A stretch of DNA of 52,740 bases from CAZART01 sp964487555 (GTDB lineage Bacteria; Bacteroidota; Rhodothermia; Rhodothermales; VXPQ01). The position numbers were made by a program, and so were the translations under genes. This document shows positions 34,455-43,644 of the stretch, in pieces. Position 1 is the stretch's first letter, and each line of letters starts with the position of its first letter. The DNA lies in the NCBI GenBank assembly GCA_964487555.1, contig CAZART010000023.1, forward strand, positions 1-52,740, in the 5' to 3' direction. Below the pieces are notes generated by a model that worked only from the letters and a program-made list of their open reading frames with translations, did no database searches and was not told the DNA's origin.

Positions 34455-34475
34455 GCTCAGCCGTGACGGCTGAGC
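34455..34475 (-). terminator. Intercistronic hairpin between acpP and fabF (partial terminator)
   Basis: GCTCAGCC, a 5-base loop and GGCTGAGC form a perfect 8-bp stem 10 bases after the acpP stop. On the minus strand it is followed by GCTCATTTTCG, a short T-run, so termination would be partial. This could let acpP, needed in large amounts, be expressed above fabF from one promoter (inference). Confidence 0.6.
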
Positions 34476-34485
34476 AACGGGTCAA

Positions 34486-34725
34486 TTAGGCGGTTTTTCC
34501 CTGGAGATAATCGACAGCGTCTCCTACGGTAGCGATTTTCTCAGCGTCTTCGTCCGGGATGGTGATGTCAAACTCCTTTTCAAATTCCATGATGAGCTCA
34601 ACGGTATCGAGGGAGTCGGCGCCCAGATCATTGGTGAAAGATGCATCGCGCGTTATGTCGGATTCTTCAACGCCGAGCTTCTCAACGATGATGGACGTGA
34701 CTTTGCTCTCGAGGTCGTTCGCCAT
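34486..34725 (-). CDS. acpP: Acyl carrier protein
   Basis: 79 residues, acidic. The phosphopantetheine attachment site is DLGADSLDTVELIM with S38. The surrounding helices (ANDLESKVTSIIVEKLGVEE and FDITIPDEDAEKI) are standard ACP. It carries acyl chains in fatty-acid synthesis, handing them to FabF encoded next. It has one of the best Shine-Dalgarno sequences noticed in the window (AAAGGAGG). Confidence 0.97.
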   Translation of the reverse strand: MANDLESKVTSIIVEKLGVEESDITRDASFTNDLGADSLDTVELIMEFEKEFDITIPDEDAEKIATVGDAVDYLQGKTA

Positions 34726-34732
34726 GAGGTAG

Positions 34733-34740
34733 CCTCCTTT
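34733..34740 (-). promoter_or_regulatory. Perfect Shine-Dalgarno of acpP
   Basis: On the minus strand AAAGGAGG ends 7 bases before the acpP ATG (34723-34725). It fixes the start and stands out, since several neighbouring genes have weak or no such site. Confidence 0.85.
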
Positions 34741-35082
34741 GCGTTACCTTTTTTCGGAATGGAAGGACCGGGGGAGCCGGCCTCCGGTTCACAAGTCGAT
34801 AGTGCGGACGATGTGAAATCGTTCAATCGCCGAAATTACGGCAGCCCAGGTGGAGAAGCAATTTGGCGCGTTGTGCCGCGGCTCCTCCGCCTTCGCCAGA
34901 GCGTGGAACGCGGTCGCTAAGGCGGTTTGATCCCGCGTAGCGTTAAGGAAAGGAGAAGAATGGATAGAGGAAGAGATCGACGTGTGCCGACGCACCGAAC
35001 GCAGGCGAGCACACATACGCCGAAGGGTACACATACGCCGAAGGGTACACCTGCGCCAAAGGAGGCTACGGTTACTCTTCCC
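34741..35082. other. Intergenic region between the TetR-type gene and acpP
   Basis: No coding gene is supported. It holds the acpP promoter and the three-copy 18-bp repeat at 35011-35064. A small hairpin GCCG-aaatta-CGGC lies near 34832-34845. It is not clear how far the TetR transcript continues into it. Confidence 0.5.
35011..35064 (+). repeat. 18-bp tandem repeat, three copies
   Basis: ACACATACGCCGAAGGGT occurs twice without change (35011-35028, 35029-35046), followed by a degenerate third copy (35047-35064). The array ends 18 bases before the stop of the TetR-type gene, just outside its coding sequence. The unit length is a multiple of three, but I see no real gene reading it. Confidence 0.85.
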
Positions 35083-35667
35083 CTATGCGGCGATATCGCT
35101 GAGATAGGCCGAAAGATGTGCCTGCGCTCGATCGAGATGCGACGCATCCTCGTACAAGAGATACATTGCGACGGCTCCTTCGAGGGTGCTGAGGAAAATG
35201 GATGCCACTTCTTCCGGATTCACACCCGGGTGGATCTCGCCATCGCGGAGTCCGAAACGTACAATCCGACGTATTCTGTGGCGCCATCCGCTAATGGCAT
35301 CCTGCGTCCGTGACCGTAAGAAGGGAAGCGCCCCCGGCTGGTGCGGTGAGACGATGAAGACCGGACAGCCGCCGTCGGTCGGTGGAAATTCGACTAAGCC
35401 TCGAAATCCGCCTATGAAACCGGCCAGCTGGTTCAGTGCCCCGACCTGTTCGATCGTCGATTCGTCGAGCACGCGCTCGGCACGCTCGACGCCGTAATCG
35501 AAAGCGGCCATAGCAAGCGATTCTTCGTCAGGGAAATACTCTGGTACGTCCCGCACGCGAAGCTCGCGCGCCACGAGATCCAGGGAAGCGAGGGCATAAC
35601 CATACTGATTGAAGAGTTGCGCCGCTTCCTGGACGACGCGCGTGCGGATTTGCTCAGTTCGTTCCAT
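35083..35667 (-). CDS. TetR/AcrR family transcriptional regulator
   Basis: About 194 residues from the ATG at 35667; 13 more residues are possible upstream. The N-terminal region (RTRVVQEAAQLFNQYGYALAS, then LDLVARELRV) is a TetR helix-turn-helix, though its recognition helix (RDVPEYFPDEESL) departs from the usual YxHF pattern. The C-terminal ligand domain matches the YcdC/TetR_C groups (GGCPVFIVS, DGEIHPGVNPEEVASIF). It probably represses its own promoter or the genes around it; 210 bases separate it from the divergent metK. The ligand is unknown. Confidence 0.82.
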   Translation of the reverse strand: MERTEQIRTRVVQEAAQLFNQYGYALASLDLVARELRVRDVPEYFPDEESLAMAAFDYGVERAERVLDESTIEQVGALNQLAGFIGGFRGLVEFPPTDGGCPVFIVSPHQPGALPFLRSRTQDAISGWRHRIRRIVRFGLRDGEIHPGVNPEEVASIFLSTLEGAVAMYLLYEDASHLDRAQAHLSAYLSDIAA

Positions 35668-35877
35668 GGCCGTTGTTACGTTTCCCTGCTGCGGCGCAGG
35701 GTGCATGTGAGTCTCTGGCTGGGGGTGAATTTACTTTGAGTATCAGTCGAGTCGAATCTATCTTAAGCGATGCTCGTTCGTAAGCGTCTTTGAACGTTCA
35801 AGAAAGAGCGATGCGCTCGTCCACCAATCGATCGCGTCTCACAACTCATTTGTTTGTCAATCCAGCCGGAATCTTCC

Positions 35878-37047
35878 ATGTCCTATCTCTTTACGTCGGA
35901 GTCCGTCTCAGAAGGCCATCCCGACAAAGTGGCCGATCAGATCTCGGACGCCATTCTCGACGCGCTCCTGGCGCAGGATCCGCGCAGTCGTGTCGCCGTC
36001 GAGACGCTCGTAACGACGGGCCTCGTACTGCTCTCCGGCGAAGTGACAACCGACGCATACGTCGATGTGCAGACCATCGCACGAGAGGTCATTCACGACA
36101 TCGGATATACGGACCCGAGGCTACGCTTTGATAGCGAATCATGTGGCGTGCTTAGCACCATTCATGAACAGAGTGCGGACATCAAGCAGGGGGTAGATGA
36201 GGGCGCCGGTCTCCACGCCGATCAGGGTGCGGGTGATCAGGGTATGATGTTTGGATTTGCGTGCCGGGAAACGGCCGAGTTGATGCCGATGCCGATCATC
36301 TACGCCCACGGCCTCGTGCGGGAACTGGCGAATATCCGCAAGAACACGACGCTGATGCCATATCTGCGTCCGGACGCCAAGAGCCAGGTCACGATCGAAT
36401 ACGAGGATGATCGGAAGACCCCTCGGCGAATCCACACGATTGTGGTATCCACACAGCACTCCGAAGACGTGACGCTGAAGCGGATCGGCGACGACGTTCG
36501 AGAGCATCTTCTGCCGCGTGTTGTCGATGAGGCCCTACTCGATGGAGATCTCGTTCTACACGTTAACCCTACGGGCCGGTTCGTCATAGGCGGGCCCCAT
36601 GGTGATACGGGCCTGACGGGACGAAAGATTATTGTAGACACGTACGGTGGCAAGGGAGCCCACGGCGGAGGTGCGTTCAGCGGAAAGGATCCGTCGAAGG
36701 TGGATCGTTCCGCCGCCTATGCGGCACGGCACGTCGCGAAGAACATCGTTGCGGCCGAACTCGCAGAGGAGGTCGAGGTGCAGATTGCGTACGCCATCGG
36801 GGTGGCCGAGCCGGTCTCCATCGCTGTTGAGACGCGAGGATCGAGTGTCATATCCGATCACCAGCTTGTCCGGGCCGTGCGAGAGACGTTTGATTTACGC
36901 CCATCGGCGATTATTCGGCGGCTCGATCTACTCAAGCCAAAATACCGCTCGACCGCTGCGTACGGGCACTTTGGCCGCACCGGTTTCGACTGGGAGCAGC
37001 TGGATCACGTCGACGCCTTGAAGGAAGCCGCGCGGGAGCTGGCTTAA
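35878..37047 (+). CDS. metK: S-adenosylmethionine synthetase
   Basis: 389 residues from the ATG at 35878; a TTG at 35854 would add eight residues. Conserved segments include FTSESVSEGHPDKVADQISD, GAGDQGMMFGFAC, GGPHGDTGLTGRKI and GGGAFSGKDPSKVDRS. The enzyme makes SAM from methionine and ATP, using the GAGDQG loop and divalent metal. Its product feeds methylation, and the by-product SAH is recycled by AhcY encoded about 4.5 kb downstream. No SAM riboswitch pattern was seen in the leader. Confidence 0.97.
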   Translation: MSYLFTSESVSEGHPDKVADQISDAILDALLAQDPRSRVAVETLVTTGLVLLSGEVTTDAYVDVQTIAREVIHDIGYTDPRLRFDSESCGVLSTIHEQSADIKQGVDEGAGLHADQGAGDQGMMFGFACRETAELMPMPIIYAHGLVRELANIRKNTTLMPYLRPDAKSQVTIEYEDDRKTPRRIHTIVVSTQHSEDVTLKRIGDDVREHLLPRVVDEALLDGDLVLHVNPTGRFVIGGPHGDTGLTGRKIIVDTYGGKGAHGGGAFSGKDPSKVDRSAAYAARHVAKNIVAAELAEEVEVQIAYAIGVAEPVSIAVETRGSSVISDHQLVRAVRETFDLRPSAIIRRLDLLKPKYRSTAAYGHFGRTGFDWEQLDHVDALKEAARELA

Positions 37048-37119
37048 CATTCCGATTAATTCTCCTTCACTGTCGTCCGATACTATCCACCCGCCTTGGG
37101 CACCTGCTCACGTGTGGGT

Positions 37120-37158
37120 GTACTGTTGAAAAGGCCGTAAGATCTGCATTTTCAGTAC
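37120..37158. other. Hairpin downstream of metK
   Basis: GTACT-gtt-GAAAA (37120-37132) pairs with TTTTC-AGTAC (37149-37158), ten base pairs with a three-base bulge and a 16-base loop. It lies 73 bases after the metK stop and 77 bases before the protease gene. There is no T-run after it. It may stabilise the metK mRNA end or be chance. Confidence 0.3.
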
Positions 37159-37234
37159 GCTACGCGCCGGGCACGGAAACCCGCAGAATACGGCGGCGTG
37201 TCATGTCATTGCCTTTCAAGTTCTCTTCCAGTCC

Positions 37235-40200
37235 ATGCCTCGATTTGTTCGGATCGGTCTGGTCGCCGCACTCATCCTCCTTGTCGCACGATCTTCATCG
37301 GCGCAGGAGACGTCCGCACGTGCCGACGCGCGCGCCTTTCTCAAGCCGCACGTCCAAAACCGCGTCGTACTGGAGGATACGTTGGTTCGCTTCCGAACCG
37401 ATCTGCGGCCTTCTGGGCGAATCGATCTTGACGACAACGTCGTGCGCGCCGAGTACAACGTGAAGACGCGCGTGGAACCACGGCTCTCACCGGATGCCGC
37501 CGCGTTTGCCTATCTGGAGCAGGCTGCTGACAGGTTGGGAATTCGGCGGCCTTCCGCGGAGCTGGCGATCAAGGACATCAGATATGGTCGCCGGTCTTCA
37601 CACGTAACCCTCCAGCAGGTATATCGGGGCGTGCCCGTTCACAATCGCGAGGTGAAGGTTAATCTCGACGCAGACGGGCAGCCCACGATGGTCTTGAATG
37701 GCTTTGCGCCGCACCTTGCTGCGAAGGAGCCGCTTTCCACAACGCCCGGCATCACGAAAGAAGATGCCGTCTTGCGCGTACAGGAGGCGGGGCGCCGTGA
37801 CGACCTGGAGACGACGACGCCCGAGCTCGCGGTGTACCCGTCCGATTCACCCCGCCTTATATGGCTGTTGAGGGCTGCGCCGGCTTCCGGCGCCATCGAA
37901 TGGGAGGTGCTCGTCGATGCCCAGACAGGCGAGATCATACAGATGATCGATCTTTCGCTGCACGCCCACCGGCCGGCTTCACCGGCCGGGCACGAGCCCA
38001 TCGATGCCTTCGCCGGCAAGACGGAGGTGCCGGCCGGCCACGAGACGTCACCGACAGCCGGCTACGGGGCTATGGTCGACGGCACCGGTCTCGTATTTGA
38101 TCCCGACCCAATCACGACGGCGGGGGTGCCCTACGGGCCTCCGTATGTAGATGGAAATGATGGGGATATCCCGGAACTCAATGCCGAGCGGAAAATGGTG
38201 ACGCTGCGGGATATTTCACGAGGCGCAGATGGATTGTACCGCCTCGATGGACCGTACGTCCGTATCGACGGAACGTGTGGGCGGGTGACCGGCTATGAGG
38301 TGCCTGCCGAAACGTCTCCGGACGGTTTCCACTACACACGAGCCGATGATTACTTCGAGGCGGTTAATTCATACTACCACATCGACAAGAGCCAGCGATA
38401 CGTGCAGGCACTCGACGTAGGATTCGACATCAAAAACGAACCCGTGCGCGTCAACCCTCATGGCCTGGGAAACGAGGATAACTCGCAGTACATCAATAAC
38501 TGTATTATGCTCGGTACCGGCGGCATCGACGACGCCGAGGACGCCGATGTCCTCTGGCACGAGTACGCGCACGCGCTGCTGGACTTCACGTCTCCGGGAA
38601 TGATCGGTAGCGGCGGAGAATCACGCGCCATCCATGAAGGCTGGTCAGACTACTGGGCCGCTTCCTACTCGCGATTCCTTTCAGAAGAAGACCCGGACAT
38701 TGCACCCCACGACTGGTGGCGGGTATTCACGTGGGACGGCAACTTGCCGTGCTGGCCCGGCCGCCCCCTCGACCACCCCGGCCACTATCCGGACGCGGTC
38801 ATTTCGTACCCGACCTCCGGCTGTCCCTTCTACGACGTGGACTACCAGAAGGGAATGCTGTGGGCGACCACGCTGATGGAGATCTATTCAGCCGTAGGAC
38901 GCACCGTTTTGGATCGGCTAAACCTCGCCTCGCACATCTACATAGGGCGTGGCGCAACGTTTGTCGATGCGGCCCAAGCGATCGTCCAGGCGGATGAAGA
39001 CCTTTATGGCGGCATCCACGCGAACGTCTTGATCGAGCATTTCAGCGCGCGCGGTTATGTGGATCCGGCGACTTACGGCCCGATCCTCTCGCACGAACCG
39101 CTGCAGGCGACGGAAGATCTAGGCGGCGAAGTGCGGATCGACGTGACGGCCGTCGGCACAAGCGCGGATGTCGACAGCGTGCTCGTTTACTACGACAGCG
39201 ATGGATCGGCATCCGGCCGCGTCGTGCTCGATCCGGCGGGCGGTGATGATTTTGCAGGAGATCTGCCGCTGCCGTTACAGCCGACCGTGATCCATTATTA
39301 CGTAGAGGCGGTAGATTTGGAGGGGCGCCGTCGGAGGCTCCCGCCCCGAGCGCCGGTCGAAACGTACGCCTTTAACGTCGGTCCGGATGGCATCCTGCCG
39401 TCGATCGCCCACGACGCCCCGCTGAATGTGTCGGTCGTCGGCTGGCCGATGGACGTGTATGCGGAGGTGCACGACAACCTTGGCGTTGACAGCGTTTGGG
39501 TGGAATATGCCATTCATAGTTCCGGCGGTGTGGCGCATGCAGAAGGTACATTCGGCCTTACGGATACGGGTGATGCCCACTTCGGCACGTTTCCGGCGAC
39601 GGCTCACAAAATGCAGGAGGGAGAATCTGTTAGTTACCGCATCTTCGCGCGTGATATATCGGCGGCTGGAAACGTCGCCGTTTCACCGGAGGAGGGATAC
39701 TATCACGTCAACGTCACCGAGCAGGGCGTTCTCAGGGCCTATGACTTTGAGGGCCTCGGTCAGGGCCTTCAAGCTGCAGGGCTCTGGCAACGCAGCAAGC
39801 CCGCGTTTGGGCTCCGAGTGGCACATTCAGGCCAGTATCTGTGGGCCACCAATCCGGCGGCAGCCTATCCTGCATCGGCGCAGACGTCTTCGCTTCAGCT
39901 ACCCACCGTGGATCTCAGTGGCATCGGATCGACGTATCTCGTTTTCTGGCACTGGTACGATTTTGAGCAGGACGGCCAGGCGAAACCCGGTGATTTCATT
40001 CCAGATGCCGGAATATGGGACGGAGGGAACGTGAAGGTCTCCACCGACGGCGGCAGCACGTGGGATGTCGTCGAGCCGGAAGGCGGATACAATGGTACGA
40101 TCAGTGATGCGTACGGAAACCAGCTCGGCGGCCAACCCGGCTTCGGCGGATACAGCTATGGCTGGCGCCGCGAGATCGTGCCGCTGCCGGAGAGTGCCGA

Positions 40201-41407
40201 CGTTCGTGTGCGCTTCGATTTCGGCACCGACGAAAGTAATCGGGACCAGGCGCTGTATTTCGCCGGATGGCACATCGATGACGTCTCTATAACGACTACG
40301 TATCCGGAAGACGACGTGCCGCCGACAGCGACGACACTACCGGACGCACGAACGATCCTGATTGCCGGCCAGGACGATATGCCTGGCGCATCGCTCGCTG
40401 TGGATGATGACACCGGCGTCGAAGCCGTCGTATCAGAATACCGCATCATTACTGCCGTCGAGGAAGAGACGGGTTCAATCAGGCTCGCCATGGCGACGTC
40501 CGATCGAAATATCTACGCAGGCGACATCGTGCCGCTGCACTCGTTCGCGGCGGGCGACCGCATCGAGTTCAGCCTCATCGTCCGTGATTTCGATGGAAAT
40601 GAAGCGATCTATCCAGCGCCCGGCGACACGTATGTGATCGATTTCCGCTCATCGCAGCAGTCGAATGCATTGACGAGCGTAGTCTCAACGGGCGCCTGGC
40701 GTCGTCAGGGCAGCACGTGGGTAACGGGGAGTTCGGCGGCAGACGAGCCGGTTTCGAGCCTGGTACTCGAGCCTTTCACCCTTCCATCCAACGGCGAAGC
40801 CTCCGCGTTCGTCCTGCAGCATCGATTCGTGATAGACGGTGCTGGGGGCGGGAACCTGAAAGTCTCCGCCGATGACGCCGTTACGTGGACGGTGCTGGAG
40901 CCGACGGGGGGCTATCCGAGATCTCTGCCGCACGGCGGATCGCATTCCATGGGGGGCCAGGGCGTATTTGCCGGGTCATCGGACGGTACAGCGAGGAATA
41001 CGTTTGATCTTTCGGACTACGCCGGGCGGAACGTCCGACTGCGGCTGGATTTCGCGTCTCCCGACGTATCCGAAGCGGGGCAATGGTTCGTCGAAGAGGC
41101 TTCGTACGAGACGCTTTCATCCGATGAAGAATTTAAGACGGCCTACGAGTTGAAGCTGCACGCGAACTTTCCGGACCCGTTCGCGAATCAAACGACCATC
41201 ACCTACTCCATACCGGAGCGGTCGCCGGTACGAGTGTCCGTATATGATATGCTGGGCCGCCGAGTCGCATTGGTGCGGCATGTCGAACAGGAGGCCGGCA
41301 TCTATACGGTGCCGTTCGACGGCTCGGATCTGGCCAACGGCGTCTATATGTTATACCTGGAGACGACCATGGGCACGAGGACGGAGCGAATGGTCGTCGC
41401 AAGATAG
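37235..41407 (+). CDS. Secreted thermolysin-like metalloprotease with type IX sorting domain
   Basis: 1390 residues. A signal peptide (MPRFVRIGLVAALILLVARS, cleavage near SSAQE) leads to a fungalysin/thermolysin-type propeptide (about 35-240, with VYRGVPVHNREVKVNLDADG). The catalytic domain follows with the zinc motif HEYAH (H442, E443, H446) and a third ligand in HEGWSDYWA (E468). The rest is repeated beta domains with jelly-roll-like segments (STYLVFWHWYDFEQ, GWHIDDVSI). The last 80 or so residues are a C-terminal sorting domain (NFPDPFANQTTITYSI, VYDMLGRRVALV, NGVYMLYLE, RMVVAR), as used by the type IX secretion system. The enzyme is therefore expected outside the cell or on its surface. 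The genes of the secretion system itself are not in the window. Confidence 0.88.
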   Translation: MPRFVRIGLVAALILLVARSSSAQETSARADARAFLKPHVQNRVVLEDTLVRFRTDLRPSGRIDLDDNVVRAEYNVKTRVEPRLSPDAAAFAYLEQAADRLGIRRPSAELAIKDIRYGRRSSHVTLQQVYRGVPVHNREVKVNLDADGQPTMVLNGFAPHLAAKEPLSTTPGITKEDAVLRVQEAGRRDDLETTTPELAVYPSDSPRLIWLLRAAPASGAIEWEVLVDAQTGEIIQMIDLSLHAHRPASPAGHEPIDAFAGKTEVPAGHETSPTAGYGAMVDGTGLVFDPDPITTAGVPYGPPYVDGNDGDIPELNAERKMVTLRDISRGADGLYRLDGPYVRIDGTCGRVTGYEVPAETSPDGFHYTRADDYFEAVNSYYHIDKSQRYVQALDVGFDIKNEPVRVNPHGLGNEDNSQYINNCIMLGTGGIDDAEDADVLWHEYAHALLDFTSPGMIGSGGESRAIHEGWSDYWAASYSRFLSEEDPDIAPHDWWRVFTWDGNLPCWPGRPLDHPGHYPDAVISYPTSGCPFYDVDYQKGMLWATTLMEIYSAVGRTVLDRLNLASHIYIGRGATFVDAAQAIVQADEDLYGGIHANVLIEHFSARGYVDPATYGPILSHEPLQATEDLGGEVRIDVTAVGTSADVDSVLVYYDSDGSASGRVVLDPAGGDDFAGDLPLPLQPTVIHYYVEAVDLEGRRRRLPPRAPVETYAFNVGPDGILPSIAHDAPLNVSVVGWPMDVYAEVHDNLGVDSVWVEYAIHSSGGVAHAEGTFGLTDTGDAHFGTFPATAHKMQEGESVSYRIFARDISAAGNVAVSPEEGYYHVNVTEQGVLRAYDFEGLGQGLQAAGLWQRSKPAFGLRVAHSGQYLWATNPAAAYPASAQTSSLQLPTVDLSGIGSTYLVFWHWYDFEQDGQAKPGDFIPDAGIWDGGNVKVSTDGGSTWDVVEPEGGYNGTISDAYGNQLGGQPGFGGYSYGWRREIVPLPESADVRVRFDFGTDESNRDQALYFAGWHIDDVSITTTYPEDDVPPTATTLPDARTILIAGQDDMPGASLAVDDDTGVEAVVSEYRIITAVEEETGSIRLAMATSDRNIYAGDIVPLHSFAAGDRIEFSLIVRDFDGNEAIYPAPGDTYVIDFRSSQQSNALTSVVSTGAWRRQGSTWVTGSSAADEPVSSLVLEPFTLPSNGEASAFVLQHRFVIDGAGGGNLKVSADDAVTWTVLEPTGGYPRSLPHGGSHSMGGQGVFAGSSDGTARNTFDLSDYAGRNVRLRLDFASPDVSEAGQWFVEEASYETLSSDEEFKTAYELKLHANFPDPFANQTTITYSIPERSPVRVSVYDMLGRRVALVRHVEQEAGIYTVPFDGSDLANGVYMLYLETTMGTRTERMVVAR

Positions 41408-41569
41408 TACGGCCACACGCTCACCGTTGAATTTTTAACGGACCCGGAGCAACAGACAAGAGACCTTTGTAGCTTGTTTTCTGCGTATTTCGGCGGGACG
41501 CGCAGGCATTCACGCCCGGCGTAATCCGCGGCGGCGCAGACCCACCATCGAAGAAGAAATCAGAAGACT

Positions 41570-42847
41570 ATGGATCACAAAGAAGGCGCATACAAGGTGC
41601 GGGATCTAGCAATGGCCGGCACAGGTCGGCTCAAGATCGAATGGGCAGAGAGCCGCATGCCGGTTCTCATGCGGCTGCGGGAGGAATATTCGAAATCGAA
41701 GCCGTTCAAAGGCTACAAGATTACGGGATGCTTGCACGTCACCAAAGAGACGGCCGTGCTGGTCGAAACGTTTGCCGCATGCGGCGCCGAAGTAGCGTGG
41801 TCGGGTTGTAATCCGCTGAGCACCAACGACGAGGTGGCTGCCGCGCTGGCGAAGGCCGGTATTGAGATTTACGCCTGGCACGGCCAGAACGTCGAGGATT
41901 TCTACTGGAGCATCGATCGAACGATCGACAAGCCACCGCACCTCACGCTCGATGATGGCGCCGACTTGATCTTCCGCGTACACAACAAATATCCGGAGAT
42001 GGCCGATCACATCATTGGCGGGTCGGAAGAGACGACGACAGGCGTGCATCGCCTTCGGGCGATGGCGGCGGACGGAAAACTGCTGTATCCCGTCTATGCG
42101 GTAAACGACGCCGAGACGAAGTGGGACTTCGACAACGTATACGGTACCGGTCAGAGCACGCTCGACGGCATCTTGCGAGCCTCTTCCGTGCTCCTCGCCG
42201 GCAAGAACTTCGTGGTCGCGGGGTACGGGCACTGCGGCCGCGGCGTCGCCACCCGCGCCCGCGGGATGGGTGCCAACGTGATCGTGACGGAAGTGAAGCC
42301 CACGGCGGCGCTGAAGGCGACGCTCGAAGGTTGCCGCGTAATGACCATGGATGAAGCCGCCGAAGTCGGCGACGTCTTCGTGACTGCGACCGGCATGAAG
42401 GACGTGATCCGCGGCCGCCATTTCGTGAAGATGAAAGACGGCGCCGTGGTGTGCAACACCGGCCACTATGACGTAGAGCTTAATTTAAAGGAACTTGCCG
42501 AGCTGTCGGCGGATGCTCGCATGGTCCGGGACAGCAATCGTGAGTACACGCTGGAGAACGGTAAGAAGATCTACGTGCTGGCCGATGGCCGGCTGGTCAA
42601 CCTGGCGGCCGCCGAGGGCCATCCCTCGGAGGTGATGGACATGAGCTTTGCGAACCAATTCAATGCGCACCTGAAACTCGTTCAGGCGCACAAAGCCGGC
42701 GAGGGGCTCCCAAACACGGTGATTGATCTTCCTGTTGAACTCGATCAGGAGATCGCCGGACTCAAGCTGGAGACGATGGGGCTGTCGATCGATAGCCTGA
42801 GTGAAGAGCAGATTACCTACGCTACGGACTATTCGGCGGGAACGTAA
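41570..42847 (+). CDS. ahcY: Adenosylhomocysteinase
   Basis: 425 residues. The N-terminal part has GYKITGCLHVTKETAVLVET and GCNPLSTNDEVAAAL. The NAD-binding Rossmann fold has VVAGYGHCGRGVA. Conserved SAH-site segments are VYAVNDAETKWDFDNVYG, VCNTGHYDVEL and LADGRLVNLAAAEGHPSEVMD. It splits S-adenosylhomocysteine into adenosine and homocysteine, removing the methyltransferase inhibitor made when SAM is used. It has the shorter form seen in many bacteria and archaea. I looked for a SAH riboswitch in the leader and saw none. Confidence 0.97.
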   Translation: MDHKEGAYKVRDLAMAGTGRLKIEWAESRMPVLMRLREEYSKSKPFKGYKITGCLHVTKETAVLVETFAACGAEVAWSGCNPLSTNDEVAAALAKAGIEIYAWHGQNVEDFYWSIDRTIDKPPHLTLDDGADLIFRVHNKYPEMADHIIGGSEETTTGVHRLRAMAADGKLLYPVYAVNDAETKWDFDNVYGTGQSTLDGILRASSVLLAGKNFVVAGYGHCGRGVATRARGMGANVIVTEVKPTAALKATLEGCRVMTMDEAAEVGDVFVTATGMKDVIRGRHFVKMKDGAVVCNTGHYDVELNLKELAELSADARMVRDSNREYTLENGKKIYVLADGRLVNLAAAEGHPSEVMDMSFANQFNAHLKLVQAHKAGEGLPNTVIDLPVELDQEIAGLKLETMGLSIDSLSEEQITYATDYSAGT

Positions 42848-42863
42848 GGGGAGAGTGGGAAGG

Positions 42864-42898
42864 TCGATCCTCGATCCTCGATCCTCAATCCTCACTCC
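42864..42898 (+). repeat. 7-bp tandem repeat TCGATCC, five units
   Basis: Three exact TCGATCC units (42864-42884) are followed by TCAATCC and TCACTCC. The array starts in the short gap after ahcY and its last unit runs into the stop codon of the ferredoxin gene, which ends at 42892. Confidence 0.85.
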
Positions 42899-43242
42899 CC
42901 AACATCCCACGTCAATATATCCTGCTCGTCCTTCTCTTTGTCCTCCCATGCCTCGGCGTTCTCGAGAGGCCCGGTTTTTTCGGTAATATTGTAGCCGAGA
43001 TCACGCCACTGATTGGATAAATAATCGTTCCACTCGCGGTAATGCGACCACTTCTCCGGCAGCTCGTCGTCGGCGAAGATCGCCTCCACCGGACAAACCG
43101 GTACGCAGGCGTTGCAGTCGATGCATTCGTCGGGATGGATGGCAAGGAAATTAGGACCCTCATAGAAGCAGTCTACGGGGCAGACTTCGACGCAGTCCGT
43201 GTACTTGCAATTGATGCACGGTTCGGCGACAACGTAAGGCAT
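42892..43242 (-). CDS. Ferredoxin, 7Fe/8Fe bacterial type
   Basis: 116 residues, the length of FdxA-type ferredoxins. The first cluster region is CINCKYTDCVEVCPVDCFYEG, with the extra spacing typical of a [3Fe-4S] or mixed site; the second is CIDCNACVPVCP with CxxCxxCxxxCP for a [4Fe-4S] cluster. A C-terminal acidic tail (about residues 60-116) ends DILTWDVGE. It carries electrons at low potential in the cytosol; its partners are not visible here. It is convergent with ahcY, 44 bases apart. Confidence 0.92.
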   Translation of the reverse strand: MPYVVAEPCINCKYTDCVEVCPVDCFYEGPNFLAIHPDECIDCNACVPVCPVEAIFADDELPEKWSHYREWNDYLSNQWRDLGYNITEKTGPLENAEAWEDKEKDEQDILTWDVGE

Positions 43243-43442
43243 AGTGTCTCGGCGACATATAAATCAGATAATTCGCGTCAGAGCCGTCTGGCGTCGCGTT
43301 GCGCGGGTGCGCCTGCTCCGCCTGGTTTGCAGCGGCGTCAAGATACGTCAGTCAGGAGGGGTTGACAAGCGGACAGAATCCTGGAACCGCAGCATTGTCC
43401 GCCGTCCATTCACCCACGACATACGACGCTTCATAATCACTG

Positions 43443-43583
43443 ATGCGCGACAAGATCCGAACCGCCGGGCTCATTGCGGCCGAACGGAAGAAGGACGACG
43501 TAATCCCGTTCCGCATCCAGGGGATTCACCCTGCACCGTCGCGAAAAATCCGGACGGCCCATTCCAACCTCTTTATTCTTTAA
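43443..43583 (+). CDS. Possible 46-codon small gene (doubtful)
   Basis: From an ATG at 43443 the frame reads MRDKIRTAGLIAAERKKDDV and continues with IPFRIQGIHPAPSRKIRTAH before a TAA. Its composition is protein-like and basic, but there is no ribosome-binding site and no family that I know. It may be chance or the remnant of a longer gene. Confidence 0.2.
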   Translation: MRDKIRTAGLIAAERKKDDVIPFRIQGIHPAPSRKIRTAHSNLFIL

Positions 43584-43644
43584 TTGGCGTCTTATTTGAA
43601 GGTTCGGCCTGGGACTACGGAGGAGGTAACATCTTCCTTGCGGT

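Noticed and set aside
34927..35313. A 128-codon plus-strand frame that reads the 18-bp repeat as a THTPKG repeat
   Set aside because: It overlaps the TetR-type gene in antisense and lacks a ribosome-binding site; the repeat makes it look coding.
41408..41569. SAH riboswitch upstream of ahcY
   Set aside because: I looked for the conserved core and found no match; only GC-rich stretches are present.
41606..42466. A 286-codon open frame antisense to ahcY
   Set aside because: The plus strand encodes a complete adenosylhomocysteinase; the antisense product has no recognisable pattern.
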